Shown here one piece after another: positions 52,997-62,814 of a DNA stretch of 64,000 nucleotides; the stretch's first letter is position 1, and the number at the start of each line of letters is the position of its first letter. Source of the stretch: Brevibacterium aurantiacum (GTDB lineage: Bacteria; Actinomycetota; Actinomycetes; Actinomycetales; Brevibacteriaceae); the NCBI RefSeq assembly GCF_900169065.1, contig NZ_FXZB01000010.1:62001-126000 (forward strand), given 5' to 3'. The notes under the pieces are model-generated. The model was not told where the DNA came from and searched no databases. It worked only from the letters and a program-made list of their open reading frames with translations. A program made the translations under genes and the position numbers.

Positions 52997-55738
52997 ATGA
53001 GATTTCCTGCACGGCCGGCTCAGACTCCCCCGAAGCTGCCCGAGTGGGACCCTGCCTGGTCCCGAATCGTCGAGGCCAGGACTCCCGACGGGCCGCATTC
53101 CTTCCACGTCCTCGACACCCTTGAGGTGCTGCGCGGCGAAGGGCTGGAACCAAGCGGCACGATCCTTGCCCTGCACGGCAATCCGACCTGGTCATACCTG
53201 TGGCGACACCTCGCGCAGGCGACGGTGGACATCGCCCGGTCCGGTGGTCGCGTGTGGCGTCTCATCGCCCCCGACCAGCTCGATATGGGGTTCTCAGAGC
53301 GGCTGAGCCATGAGTCGCTGCCGACTCCCCACGGTGCCGAGGTCCGTCGCATGTCCCAGCGCATCACCGATTTCGATGCCGTCGTCACACCCCTCCTCGC
53401 CGAGGTTGCCGGCAGTGCCGCACCCAACGCCGGGACTGCACCCAACGACGGAGCTACGTCCGTCGATCATCCGATCGTGACGATCGGTCACGACTGGGGT
53501 GGCGTCCTGTCCCTGGGCTGGGCCTCACGCAACACCGATCTCGTCTCTGCCTCCATCAGCCTGAACACGGCCGTCCACCAGCCCGAGGACGCCCCCATAC
53601 CGGCACCCCTGCGGGCCACACTGGCCGGGCCCATGCTCCCGACTGCCACCGTGGTCACCGACGGATTCCTGCGGGTGACGATGAGCCTCGGCGATCTCGA
53701 TCCAGAGATCAAGGACGCCTTCCGCTCCCCCTATGACAACGCCTCTCTGCGTCACGGGATCGGTGGCTTCGTCGCCGACATCCCCGTCGATGAGAACCAC
53801 CCGTCCTATTCCGAGCTCCAGCGCGTGGGTGCCGACATCGCCGCCAACGAGCACCCTGCGCTCCTCGTGTGGGGACCGAAGGACCCGGTGTTCCTCGAAC
53901 GCTACCTGCGTGATCTGCGTCAGCGCCTGCCCCAGGCCGATGTGCACCGCTTCGAACTGGGCTCGCACCTGGTCAGCGAGGACTACGATGTCGCCGGAGT
54001 CGTCACCGACTGGCTCGAGACGCAGTTCCCTGCCTCGACGGACACGAACGCCGACAACGTGCAGTCACCGGACGCAGAACCCCCGGCACGCGGGGTCACC
54101 GCGATCCTCGACGCACGCCACGATGACGAGTCCATCGCCTCGGTGGACTTCGCCCAGAACCCTGCGCAGCAGATCTCCTGGCGCCATCTCTGGCACGTGA
54201 CGACGAGCATCGCGGGCGGTCTGCTCGAACTCGGTGTGCGCCCCGGTGATCGGGTCTCCATGCTCGTGCCACCCGGCAACAACCTCACCGCGGCCCTCTA
54301 CGCCTGCCTGAAGATCGGTGCGGTCGCCGTCGTCGCCGACGCCGGGCTCGGACCGAAGGGCATGACCCGGGCAACCACCTCGGCGGATCCGCAGTGGATC
54401 ATCGGGGAACTGCCGGGACTGGGCCTCGCCCGCGCCTTCAACTGGCCCGGACGCCGCATCTCCGTATCCCCGCTGGGAGCGGTGCAGGCCAAACTCCTCA
54501 AGGTCGAAACCAGCCTGACTGCGCTTTCGCGCACCACACACCACGCACAGCTGCCAACCCCGGCAGCCACCGACGATGCGGCGATCCTCTTCACCTCCGG
54601 ATCGACGGGACCGGCCAAGGGCGTGCGCTACACCCACGGCGACATCTCAGCCCTGGCAGCAGTGCTGACCCGCGTCTTCGATGTCCGCGAAGGCACCGGC
54701 CTGGTCGCCGGCTTCCCACCGTTCGCACTATTGGGTCCGGCCATCGGGGCCACCTCGGTGACTCCGGACATGTCCGTGACCAAGCCGAAGACGCTGACGG
54801 CCAGCGCAATCTCCGATGCGATCATCGCCGGTCATTCCACGATGGTCTTCGCCTCCCCTGCCGCGTACAAGAACGTCGCGGCCACCGCCTCTGACCTCGA
54901 TGAGGAGCAGAAGGCCGCCTGCGCGCGGGTCGAACTCGTGCTCTCGGCAGGTGCCCCCGTGCCGCTGGAGCTGATGGATTCCATCGCCGAGGTGTTCCCG
55001 AACGCGAGCATCCACTCGCCGTATGGGATGACCGAGGGTCTCCTGCTGACCGACATCGACCGTGCCGGTGTGGCCGCCGCGGACGCCACGGCCAACCTCG
55101 GCGTGTGCGTGGGCCGCCCCATCGACGGCGTCGAACTGGCCCTGGCTCCGATCGACGACTCAGGTGCATCCGCGGATGTGCTGGAACAAGGCGTTGACGC
55201 ACAGGGACACCTGGGCGAATTCGTCGTCAGCGCCGCTCACATCAAATCCGGCTACGACAACCTCTGGGCCACCACCGCGGCCTCGGCACGCGATGACCTC
55301 GACGGTCGGACCTGGCATCGGACGAACGACATCGGCCACATCGACGCCGAGGGACGCGTCTGGCTCGAAGGTCGCCTGCAGCATGTGGTCACCACACCGC
55401 GAGGACCTGTGGGTCCCGGTGGCCTCGAGGCACTCATCGATTCCGATGAGCAGGTCAGCCGCTCCTCGATCGTGGGCATCGGCCCGGCTGGAACGCAGTC
55501 GCTGGTGGCCGTCCTCGATGCTGAAGGGACCGAGCTGTCTCCCGGTCTGGCACCGCTGGACCTGACCGCGCGCCTGCGGGAACTCGTTGCCGACACTGTC
55601 GGACACGACCTCACAGCGGTCCTCATCGCTCCCACATTCCCGACCGATATCCGCCACAATTCGAAGATCGATCGATCTCGTTTGGCGACCTGGGCCGACC
55701 ACGTCTTATCCGGCGGTTCGGTGCGCACCAAGGTCTGA
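52997..55738 (+). CDS. oleBC: OleBC fusion: beta-lactone decarboxylase plus beta-lactone synthetase
   Basis: 913 residues. Residues 1-345 are OleB, an alpha/beta hydrolase of the haloalkane-dehalogenase group: HGNPTWSYLWRHL, nucleophile Asp in GHDWGGVLSLGWA, His in GSHLVSEDY. Residues about 365-913 are OleC, an ANL-superfamily enzyme: ILFTSGSTGPAKGVRYTHGD, YGMTEGLL, RTNDIGHIDAEGRVWLEGR and a C-terminal RHNSKIDRSRLATWA. OleC converts the beta-hydroxy acid to a cis-beta-lactone with ATP, and OleB splits this to the cis-olefin and CO2. The fusion is known from Micrococcus and relatives. It starts 7 bp after oleA. Confidence 0.92.
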   Translation: MRFPARPAQTPPKLPEWDPAWSRIVEARTPDGPHSFHVLDTLEVLRGEGLEPSGTILALHGNPTWSYLWRHLAQATVDIARSGGRVWRLIAPDQLDMGFSERLSHESLPTPHGAEVRRMSQRITDFDAVVTPLLAEVAGSAAPNAGTAPNDGATSVDHPIVTIGHDWGGVLSLGWASRNTDLVSASISLNTAVHQPEDAPIPAPLRATLAGPMLPTATVVTDGFLRVTMSLGDLDPEIKDAFRSPYDNASLRHGIGGFVADIPVDENHPSYSELQRVGADIAANEHPALLVWGPKDPVFLERYLRDLRQRLPQADVHRFELGSHLVSEDYDVAGVVTDWLETQFPASTDTNADNVQSPDAEPPARGVTAILDARHDDESIASVDFAQNPAQQISWRHLWHVTTSIAGGLLELGVRPGDRVSMLVPPGNNLTAALYACLKIGAVAVVADAGLGPKGMTRATTSADPQWIIGELPGLGLARAFNWPGRRISVSPLGAVQAKLLKVETSLTALSRTTHHAQLPTPAATDDAAILFTSGSTGPAKGVRYTHGDISALAAVLTRVFDVREGTGLVAGFPPFALLGPAIGATSVTPDMSVTKPKTLTASAISDAIIAGHSTMVFASPAAYKNVAATASDLDEEQKAACARVELVLSAGAPVPLELMDSIAEVFPNASIHSPYGMTEGLLLTDIDRAGVAAADATANLGVCVGRPIDGVELALAPIDDSGASADVLEQGVDAQGHLGEFVVSAAHIKSGYDNLWATTAASARDDLDGRTWHRTNDIGHIDAEGRVWLEGRLQHVVTTPRGPVGPGGLEALIDSDEQVSRSSIVGIGPAGTQSLVAVLDAEGTELSPGLAPLDLTARLRELVADTVGHDLTAVLIAPTFPTDIRHNSKIDRSRLATWADHVLSGGSVRTKV

Positions 55739-55773
55739 ATTCCGTCCGTTTCCCGTCCGTCTGAGGAGTCTTC

Positions 55774-56760
55774 ATGAAGATCACCGTCACCGGCGCCTCC
55801 GGGCTCCTGGGGTCATCCGTCGCTCGTGCGCTGGTGGCAGACGGCCACGAGGTCACCACCTTGCAGCGTCGCCCCTCCTCGGTGGCCGGTGCCCGCGATG
55901 TCATCGGCTCGGTCACTGATCCGAGCCGCACTGCCGAAGCCCTCACCGGCGCCGAGGCGGTCGTGCACCTGGCAGCGAAGGTATCCATGATGGGCGACCC
56001 CAGCGAGTTCGAGGCCGTGAACATCGGCGGCACGCGGACCCTCGTCGATGCTGCTCAGGCAGCTGGTGTGAAGCGGTTGGTCCACATCTCCTCACCGTCG
56101 GTGGCCCATACCGGTGATTCGATCATCGGCGCAGGAGCAGGTCCGGCCTCCCCCGAGCTGGCACGCGGCGAGTACGCGCGAACGAAGGCCGCTGGGGAGC
56201 TCATTGCACTGGATGCCGATTCGCAGGACTTCAAGGTCCTCGTCCTCCGCCCCCACCTCATGTGGGGTCCTGGCGACACACAGTTGACGGAACGCGTCAT
56301 CGACCGTGCACGGGCGGGCCGGATGCCGATTCTCGGATCGGGTGCCCCGCTAGTCGACGCCCTGTTCGTCGACAACGCAGTCGAGGCGATCGTTGCCGCC
56401 GTAGACGCTGTGGCGGCCACGCACGGCGAATCGTTGGTCGTGACGAACGGTCAGCCGCGTCCCATCGGTGAACTCATGTCGCGGATCGCGATCGCCGGCG
56501 GCGCCGAGGTGCCGAAGCTGCGCATTCCCGTGGGGCCCGCGTTGGCCGCCGGCTCGGTCGTGGAGAAGGCCTGGGAACTGGGAGAACACGACGATGAGCC
56601 TCCGCTGACGAGGTTCTTGGCCGAGCAGCTCTCCACCGCGCACTGGTTCGACCAGCGCCGCACCCAGAAGGTTCTCGGGTGGACGCCGCGCGTCAGCATC
56701 GAAGAGGGTCTGAGGATCCTCGCCGCACACTACTCGGGGGCAGCCTCAGACACGGAGTGA
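55774..56760 (+). CDS. oleD: OleD, NADPH-dependent beta-keto acid reductase
   Basis: 328-residue extended SDR of the 3-beta-HSD family: TGASGLLGSSVARAL (cofactor), VHISSPSVAHTGDSIIGAG, active site YARTKAAGE (Tyr and Lys both present), LRPHLMWGPGDTQL. It reduces the OleA product to the beta-hydroxy acid used by OleC. ATG 55774 has TGAGGAG at 8 bases. Last gene of the operon. Order A-BC-D is as in other Actinobacteria with head-to-head olefins. Confidence 0.9.
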   Translation: MKITVTGASGLLGSSVARALVADGHEVTTLQRRPSSVAGARDVIGSVTDPSRTAEALTGAEAVVHLAAKVSMMGDPSEFEAVNIGGTRTLVDAAQAAGVKRLVHISSPSVAHTGDSIIGAGAGPASPELARGEYARTKAAGELIALDADSQDFKVLVLRPHLMWGPGDTQLTERVIDRARAGRMPILGSGAPLVDALFVDNAVEAIVAAVDAVAATHGESLVVTNGQPRPIGELMSRIAIAGGAEVPKLRIPVGPALAAGSVVEKAWELGEHDDEPPLTRFLAEQLSTAHWFDQRRTQKVLGWTPRVSIEEGLRILAAHYSGAASDTE

Positions 56761-56814
56761 TGCCGGGGCGAGGCCTGTTCCTCAGTCAGCGCCTTCGGCA
56801 GTCAGCTGCCGTGA

Positions 56815-57627
56815 TCAGCCTTTAGGTGTTGGTCCGCCGGGAATCGTCTCTTCTCCGGCCCCGTCGTCATCCGAGGACTCCTCGGCGTCTGCCGATTCGT
56901 CGTCACCGGATACTCCGTCTGCCTCGGCGGTCTCGGATTCAGCGGCTTCCAGCGAGTCCACGGAGACTCCGGGTTCTCCGGTCGGAGGGCTTTCCAGGGA
57001 CGATCCCGTCGCCTCTTCGTTGAATTCGTCCGGTGACAAGGTCTCCGGTTCTTCGTAGTTCCGCTCGGCATCGGTGCCTGGGGCCACGCCCGGTTCCGCC
57101 TCAATCGAGGATTCGTCGGCTTCCGGTGACGTGTCGTCCTCTGCCGCCGATCGCATCGGCGGGGCCGTCTCAGGCACAGAGTCTTCAGTGGTCTTCGATT
57201 CCGGCACAGCGGTCGCCCCGGGCACAGCGGTCTTTCCGGGCGAAGTGATCTTCGACTCAGTCGCGGTGGTCTTCTCCGGCGCAGGTTCGGCTTCGGAAGG
57301 CTTCGCTTCGGAGGTCTTCGCTTCACTCTGCGACTCGGGCTCGCCGTTGTCATCAAGACTCACCCCCGCCTCGGCGGCCAAACGGGCGCGACGTTCCGCA
57401 CGCGCATTCGCGCGCTCTTCCTCGCTCATCGCCGGTTTCGCGGGGGCGGCGTCCTTATTGCTGGGTTTGACGACTTCCCAGATCAGGAGAACGACGACCA
57501 TCGTGATTCCGACGGTCGCACACATCAGCAGCGAACCCCATGGGCGTGGCATCGAGAAGAGGTCGGCGAAGGCGTTGATGCCGAACAGGGCGCCGATGCC
57601 GATGATCAGAGCAACAAGATATCTCAT
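56815..57627 (-). CDS. Hypothetical membrane protein with long acidic tail
   Basis: 270 residues, no family recognised. Two membrane segments (about 3-24 and 31-55), a short basic stretch (ERANARAERRARLAAEAG), then 180 residues of low complexity, rich in Glu, Ser, Pro and Thr (net acidic). Such tails are flexible and occur on several other proteins of this window. Start ATG 57627, with GGGGAC adjacent upstream. It is convergent with oleD. Confidence 0.65.
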   Translation of the reverse strand: MRYLVALIIGIGALFGINAFADLFSMPRPWGSLLMCATVGITMVVVLLIWEVVKPSNKDAAPAKPAMSEEERANARAERRARLAAEAGVSLDDNGEPESQSEAKTSEAKPSEAEPAPEKTTATESKITSPGKTAVPGATAVPESKTTEDSVPETAPPMRSAAEDDTSPEADESSIEAEPGVAPGTDAERNYEEPETLSPDEFNEEATGSSLESPPTGEPGVSVDSLEAAESETAEADGVSGDDESADAEESSDDDGAGEETIPGGPTPKG

Positions 57628-57765
57628 GTCCCCATTGTGCCTTGTCTGCGATGACAATCAGGAGTTCTCGGCACAATACCTGTTGTGAAACAGCTGAGTT
57701 CATGCACGCTCTGCGCAGGCTGGGCCGACGTACGGCCTGCCCGAACAGCTGCTGGCCGGTGGCCA

Positions 57766-57798
57766 CCGGTCGCGCGCCGAGCGCCGACGCGCGACCGG
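57766..57798 (-). terminator. Hairpin after the SDR gene
   Basis: Perfect 11-bp arms CCGGTCGCGCG (57766-57776) and its complement (57788-57798), loop 11 bases, 5 bp beyond the stop of the minus-strand SDR. Confidence 0.65.
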
Positions 57799-57803
57799 GA
57801 AGC

Positions 57804-58526
57804 TCAGGCTTGGTCGCGCGGCATGATGTGGATGTGGTCGATATTGACGTGGCTCGGCAGAGAAGCGGCCCAGCGGATCGACTCTGCGACATCGTCGGCG
57901 GACAGGTTGAGCTTGCCGGCGTACACCTTGGCGGCCTTGTCCGCGTCACCGTCGAAGCGGTTGAGGGAGAAGTCGGTCTCCACCCGTCCCGGATCGATCT
58001 GGGTCACTCGGATGGGGTCGCCGACGTGCTCGAGTCGCAGTACCCGGGTCAGTGCGCCCTCGCCGAACTTCGCGACGTTGTAGCCTGCACCACCGGCGTA
58101 GGGGGTGAAGGCGGCCATGGAGACGGTGTTGATGATGTGGCCCTCCGAGGCGATGAGCTTGTCGAGCAGAGCCTTGGTGACTCGGACGGTGCCGAGGACG
58201 TTGACGTCGAACATCCACTGCCAGTCTTCGAGGTCGGCCTCTGCCACAGGGTCCAGTCCGCGGGCACCGCCAGCATTGTTGACCAGAAGATCGACCCGAT
58301 CGACCTGGGCTGCGAGATTGGCGACGGATTCGTCCGAGCTGACATCAAGCTCGACGGCGGTGCCGCCGATGTCGGCAGCGACCTTCTCGATCTTGTCTTT
58401 GCGGCGGGCGGCGACGATGACCTGCCAACCGTCCTGTGCGAGTGCGGCTGCTGTGGCCGCGCCGATTCCCGAAGAGGCTCCGGTGACGATTGCTACCTTC
58501 TGCGTGCTGTCCTGTGTTTGAGTCAT
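57804..58526 (-). CDS. Short-chain dehydrogenase/reductase (YdfG-like)
   Basis: 240 residues: VTGASSGIGAATAAAL, AARRKDK (NADP-type Arg), VNNAGGARG, catalytic Ser in NTVSMAAFTPYAG, YNVAK, and PGRVETDFSLNRFDGDADKA. The C-terminal VNIDHIHIMPRDQA is the mark of the YdfG/serine 3-dehydrogenase-like subgroup acting on small hydroxy acids. Start ATG 58526. Divergent from the acyl-CoA synthetase gene. Confidence 0.87.
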   Translation of the reverse strand: MTQTQDSTQKVAIVTGASSGIGAATAAALAQDGWQVIVAARRKDKIEKVAADIGGTAVELDVSSDESVANLAAQVDRVDLLVNNAGGARGLDPVAEADLEDWQWMFDVNVLGTVRVTKALLDKLIASEGHIINTVSMAAFTPYAGGAGYNVAKFGEGALTRVLRLEHVGDPIRVTQIDPGRVETDFSLNRFDGDADKAAKVYAGKLNLSADDVAESIRWAASLPSHVNIDHIHIMPRDQA

Positions 58527-58712
58527 GGCGTCAGTGTGGCACAGGGGACATTTTCAACAAGACCGTCTCACCATGTGCTCTCAAGTGGCACTCTCGCAGT
58601 CAGAGAACTCCGTCGCTCTAGCGTCGAAACGGCTCGCGCGCAACCATCACAGACCCAAAAATCGACGCAATCTGCCGGTACGGGCCGCTGTGCCATGGGT
58701 CACAATGGAATC

Positions 58713-60644
58713 ATGGACACGATCGCACAGGACCAATCCCCCAGCTACGACGATGTCATCGCCCGCATCGCTGCCGATCCTGAAGAGTTCTGGCTCGACC
58801 AGGCCAAGAAGCACGTCGACTGGATCACCGAGCCGACTCGCGCCGTCGATGACGCCAACGCCCCCATCTACCGTTGGTTCCCCGACGGTGAGCTCAACGT
58901 GTGCTTCAACGCCGTCGATCGCCATGTGGCGGCCGGACGCGGAGATCAGGCGGCAATCATCTATGACTCGCCTGTCACCGACACGATTCGCACGATCACC
59001 TACTCGGACCTTCTCGACGAGGTTTCCCGCTTCGCCAGGGCCCTGTCCGATAAGGGTGTGGTCAAGGGCGATCGGGTCATCATCTATATGCCGATGGTTC
59101 CCGAGGCTGCGATCGCCATGCTCGCCTGTGCCCGCCTCGGCGCGATCCACTCGGTGGTCTTCGGCGGGTTCGCCCCCAACGAGTTGGCTGTTCGCATCGA
59201 TGACACCTCTCCGAAGGCCGTCATCTCCACCTCGTGCGGGGTCGAGAAGAGCCGCATCCTCGAGTACAAGCCGATGGTCGACGAGGCGATCGACATCGCC
59301 GAGAACAAACCTGAGTTCACCGTCATCGTCCAACGCGACGAGCATCGCTGCGAGATGGGCGAGAATGACCTCGACTACGCCGAGCTCCTCGAGAACACCC
59401 CCGAGGGCATTGATCCCGTCCCCGTCAAGGCCACCGATGAGCTCTACGTTCTCTACACCTCCGGCACGACGGGAAAGCCGAAGGGCATCGTGCGCGATTC
59501 CGGCGGTTACGCGGTGGCTTCGGCATTCTCGATGCCCAACATCTTCGGCCTCAATCCCGGTGACACGATGTTCACAGCCTCCGACGTCGGCTGGGTCGTC
59601 GGGCACACCTATATCGTCTACGCGCCGCTGTTGGCCGGAGTCACTTCGGTCTTGTTCGAGGGCAAACCGATCGGCACCCCCGATGCGGGCACCTTCTTCC
59701 GCATCATCGAAGACCACAAGGTCAACGTTCACTTCACGGCACCGACGGCCATGCGTGTGGTCCGCAAAGAAGATCCGAACGGCGAACTCATCAAGAAGTA
59801 CGATCTCTCCAGCCTGCGGGCATCGTTCCTCGCCGGTGAGCGTCTTGATCCCGACACCTATGAGTGGACGACGAACATCCTCGCCGAGGCGACCGGTCGG
59901 GACATTCCCGTCGTCGACAACTGGTGGCAGACAGAGACCGGGTGGCCGATCGCAGCCAATCCACTCGGCCTCACGCAGTTCCCCCTCAAAGCCGGGTCCC
60001 CGACCAAGCCGGTGCCGGGCTTCCAGGTCGGCGTCCTCGATCCAGCCGGCAAGCCCATGCCGGCAGGCGAGGAGGGTCTCATCGTCATGAAGCTGCCCCT
60101 GCCGCCGGGAACGATGGCCACCGTCTGGGGCGATGACTCCAGGTTCGTGTCCTCATATCTCTCGGCCTTCGACGGCTATTACCTCACCGGCGACTCGGGA
60201 TACCTTGACGAAGACGGATATGTCTTCGTCATGGGTCGCACCGACGATGTCATCAACGTCGCCGGTCACCGCCTGTCCACGGGTGTCATCGAAGCCGTCA
60301 TCGCCTCCCACCCCGCAGTCGCAGAGACCGCAGTGATCGGTGTTCACGATGACACGAAGGGGCAGAGTCCGCGTGCGCTGGTCGTTCTCAGTGATTCCGC
60401 CGAGGCGACCGATCCTAAGGCGGTCATCGCCGAGCTCGTGGCACTGGTGCGCAAGGAGATCGGCCCCGTCGCCGCATTCAAGCAGGTCGATATCGTCACT
60501 GCACTGCCGAAGACCCGGTCGGGGAAGATTCTGCGCAAGACGATGCGCGAGATCGCTGACGGAGTCGACTCCCCGGCCGTGCCCTCGACGATCGAGGATC
60601 GGACAGTGCTCGATGACCTGGAGCTTGTGCTTCAACGCGGCTGA
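58713..60644 (+). CDS. prpE: Propionyl-CoA/acetyl-CoA synthetase
   Basis: 643 residues, ANL superfamily. NAVDRHVAAGRGDQAAIIYD and ITYSDLLDEVSRFARAL start the domain. The P-loop is YTSGTTGKPKGIVRDSGGYA; the acyl-binding VDNWWQTETGWPIA has the WWQTE motif of acetyl/propionyl-CoA synthetases. The C-terminal lysine for adenylation is in PKTRSGKILRKTMREIADG. IVRDSGGYA is the PrpE rather than Acs form; acetate or propionate is the likely substrate. ATG 58713 lacks a ribosome site and has CACAAT 6 bases before it. A longer frame extending left to 57642 crosses the SDR gene and is rejected. Confidence 0.88.
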   Translation: MDTIAQDQSPSYDDVIARIAADPEEFWLDQAKKHVDWITEPTRAVDDANAPIYRWFPDGELNVCFNAVDRHVAAGRGDQAAIIYDSPVTDTIRTITYSDLLDEVSRFARALSDKGVVKGDRVIIYMPMVPEAAIAMLACARLGAIHSVVFGGFAPNELAVRIDDTSPKAVISTSCGVEKSRILEYKPMVDEAIDIAENKPEFTVIVQRDEHRCEMGENDLDYAELLENTPEGIDPVPVKATDELYVLYTSGTTGKPKGIVRDSGGYAVASAFSMPNIFGLNPGDTMFTASDVGWVVGHTYIVYAPLLAGVTSVLFEGKPIGTPDAGTFFRIIEDHKVNVHFTAPTAMRVVRKEDPNGELIKKYDLSSLRASFLAGERLDPDTYEWTTNILAEATGRDIPVVDNWWQTETGWPIAANPLGLTQFPLKAGSPTKPVPGFQVGVLDPAGKPMPAGEEGLIVMKLPLPPGTMATVWGDDSRFVSSYLSAFDGYYLTGDSGYLDEDGYVFVMGRTDDVINVAGHRLSTGVIEAVIASHPAVAETAVIGVHDDTKGQSPRALVVLSDSAEATDPKAVIAELVALVRKEIGPVAAFKQVDIVTALPKTRSGKILRKTMREIADGVDSPAVPSTIEDRTVLDDLELVLQRG

Positions 60645-60679
60645 GCCGTGGCCTCGCCGAGGTGCTGCTGGCTTGCGTC

Positions 60680-61201
60680 TCAGCCTTCGGCGAGCGCCTT
60701 GAGTCCTTCAAGTGAGGCCAGCAGGTTCTGCGAGGTCGTCGACTGTGCCCGGGGCAGTCGCCGAGGGTCTCTCAACTCGGTCCAGTCATATGTCTGGCGA
60801 ACCAGGCTTGAGCGTTCTCCTGTCGCTTCGATCTCCCACGTCCACTTCTGCCCGAAGGGCTCCCCGCCGACTTCGGAGGGCTTCCAGGCGATGAGCCTGC
60901 CCTCTTCGAACTCGACGATGTGGTTCTCACGGTCCACGCCCTTGGTCAGGGTGGTGATGAAGGAACCTCCGACGCTGGTCGGCCTCTGCCCTGAAGCGGC
61001 TGTGCCCAGGTTGTCGTTGCCATCCCACTCGGGTTGGCGGACAGGGTCCGCGATGAGCTCGAAGATCTCAGCAGCCGGGGCGGCGATCTCCACTTCGACG
61101 CTGACCACTTTGAGGCCCGGATCGATCGTGTCGAAGACAGAGGCGTCAGAAGCCTCAGCCCCGTCGGAGGGAGCAGATGAGCGGGATGTCGATTCGGTCA
61201 T
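60680..61201 (-). CDS. SRPBCC (START-like) family protein
   Basis: 173 residues. After a 25-residue polar head, the fold begins VVSVEVEIAAPAAEIFELIA, goes on with QPEWDGNDNLGTAASGQRP and ends with WTWEIEATGERSSLVRQTYD and a long C-terminal helix. This is a hydrophobic-ligand-binding barrel common as polyketide cyclase/dehydrase-type proteins; no specific ligand or catalytic residue can be named. ATG 61201 has GAGG 9 bases upstream. Convergent with prpE. Confidence 0.8.
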   Translation of the reverse strand: MTESTSRSSAPSDGAEASDASVFDTIDPGLKVVSVEVEIAAPAAEIFELIADPVRQPEWDGNDNLGTAASGQRPTSVGGSFITTLTKGVDRENHIVEFEEGRLIAWKPSEVGGEPFGQKWTWEIEATGERSSLVRQTYDWTELRDPRRLPRAQSTTSQNLLASLEGLKALAEG

Positions 61202-61335
61202 GGGATTGCGCCTCTTCGCTTGGATCCGGTTCCGGTGGCAGGTACGCAGCCTCGGAATGCAGTCGCAATCAGGATACACAGGGCAGGGAGTCCACGACTC
61301 CTCTGTGCGCAGACACTCAGCAAGTGCGCGCGCAC

Positions 61336-62805
61336 TCAGTCCTCGAGTGCCCGATCCTGGCGTTCGGCACGAAGTGCTGCGGTGCTGAAACGGGTGAACA
61401 ACCGCGACGAGTCACTCGACAAGGACAACAGCACAGCGACCTGCATGGCGATCGTCGTCAACGCGTACATGTTGGTCGCGAGGTCGCGATCTCCGGTGAA
61501 GTAGTTCGTCATCGACACGATCACCGACACTGTGGACAGAGTCAGAATCCACAGCCTCGCCCGGTTGCTGCCCCGGAACACGGAGATGCTCGCGATCACC
61601 TGCAGGCATCCGATGAGGAGGCTGAGTCCGATGAGAACGCCCGCCACGATCCGTGTCGCCACCTCGTTTCCGAGGGTTTCGATGTCCTTGCTGTAGTCGA
61701 CGACTTCAGTGCGCAGTCCGTTCCAGTCCAGCACGGTGCCCAGGACGTCCCATGCTTGGAAGAGGAGCAGAATCAGAACGAGTGCGGCACCGACGACAGT
61801 CTGCAGCGGCCGCCTGTGCCACAGAGTCCTGGTGACCTCCCTGACTGATTTGGCATCGGCGTAGATCGAGGTCGCATCGAGGGCGAGGTCGAGACGATCC
61901 GGGGAGTCGGATTCGTCAGCGGTGACCTCGGTGACCTCGATGATCGGCAGGTCTCCGTCGGTGATGATCGCGTCTCCGCCGCCGTTGCGCGAGTGGTAGC
62001 CGGTCGAGAAGTCCTCGATGTGCTGAACGACGATCGCCTCATCGGCCGAAGACACCGTGTCGACGATGTAGTCACGTTCGACATCGGTGTTCTCTTCGAT
62101 CTTGTGGGTGAACTGCAATGTGAAGAGAGAGACTCCGACGCTCTTGTCGTATGTGCCCGCCGCCAACCAGTCCGCCTGGTGCCCACCGGGCAGCATCCAG
62201 CCGGTGGGGCATTTCCAGAATCGGACGTGATGTCGCTGCCCGGGATCGCCGTCGACCTCCTGCTGATAAGCGAAGTCCTGCCGTCTGCCGAACAGCAGCA
62301 GAGGCGATACGGGCGCCTTGGGATAGCTTCGCCTCGTCAGCGTGGATGTGATGATCTCCCAGGTCGAGGCCGGGGTGATGCTGTCGGCAAGGATCCACCC
62401 GGCGGCCTTCATCGCGTGGTGGATCTGTGCCTCATCGCCGCGCCATGCGAGGTTGACCGGGTCGCCGAGCAGTCCGTCCGACGTCCGGGCTCGACCGATG
62501 AAGTAGTTGGGGACGTAGATCTGGGACAGGATGCGGTGCAGCCGTGGCAGTGCCAGGTAAGACACCACCACCCAGAACACGAGCAGAGTCAGCACCTGCC
62601 ACCAGCCCAGTGAGAATCCCTTGAACAGGATCAGCACCGCCAACCAGGTCGACGAGGCTCCGGCGAAGAGGAAGAAGAGGTAGTCAAGCACCCCGGTGAC
62701 CGTGAAATGGTGACGCCGGAACGCGAACGGCTGCCGTTGCCGTCTCTTCGGGGAGGCGGCCGATCGGTCTGGCCCAGGATCGGGCGTCGTTGTTCCGGAG
62801 GTCAT
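61336..62805 (-). CDS. LssY_C-domain membrane protein
   Basis: 489 residues. Two N-terminal membrane helices (about 38-88), then a soluble LssY C-terminal domain (STWEIITSTLTRRSYPKAPV, LLLFGRRQDFAYQQEVD, FTHKIEENTDVERDYIV), then about five further membrane helices near the C-terminus. LssY_C occurs in uncharacterised membrane proteins including Legionella LssY. It follows the MerR gene by 9 bp in the same operon, so its product is probably what that regulator controls. The substrate is unknown. Confidence 0.75.
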   Translation of the reverse strand: MTSGTTTPDPGPDRSAASPKRRQRQPFAFRRHHFTVTGVLDYLFFLFAGASSTWLAVLILFKGFSLGWWQVLTLLVFWVVVSYLALPRLHRILSQIYVPNYFIGRARTSDGLLGDPVNLAWRGDEAQIHHAMKAAGWILADSITPASTWEIITSTLTRRSYPKAPVSPLLLFGRRQDFAYQQEVDGDPGQRHHVRFWKCPTGWMLPGGHQADWLAAGTYDKSVGVSLFTLQFTHKIEENTDVERDYIVDTVSSADEAIVVQHIEDFSTGYHSRNGGGDAIITDGDLPIIEVTEVTADESDSPDRLDLALDATSIYADAKSVREVTRTLWHRRPLQTVVGAALVLILLLFQAWDVLGTVLDWNGLRTEVVDYSKDIETLGNEVATRIVAGVLIGLSLLIGCLQVIASISVFRGSNRARLWILTLSTVSVIVSMTNYFTGDRDLATNMYALTTIAMQVAVLLSLSSDSSRLFTRFSTAALRAERQDRALED

Positions 62806-62814
62806 GGGACAAGT

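Noticed and set aside
57642-58712. Leftward extension of the acyl-CoA synthetase frame to 1000 codons
   Set aside because: It crosses a clear SDR gene on the other strand, and the true start at 58713 matches the family's N-terminus.
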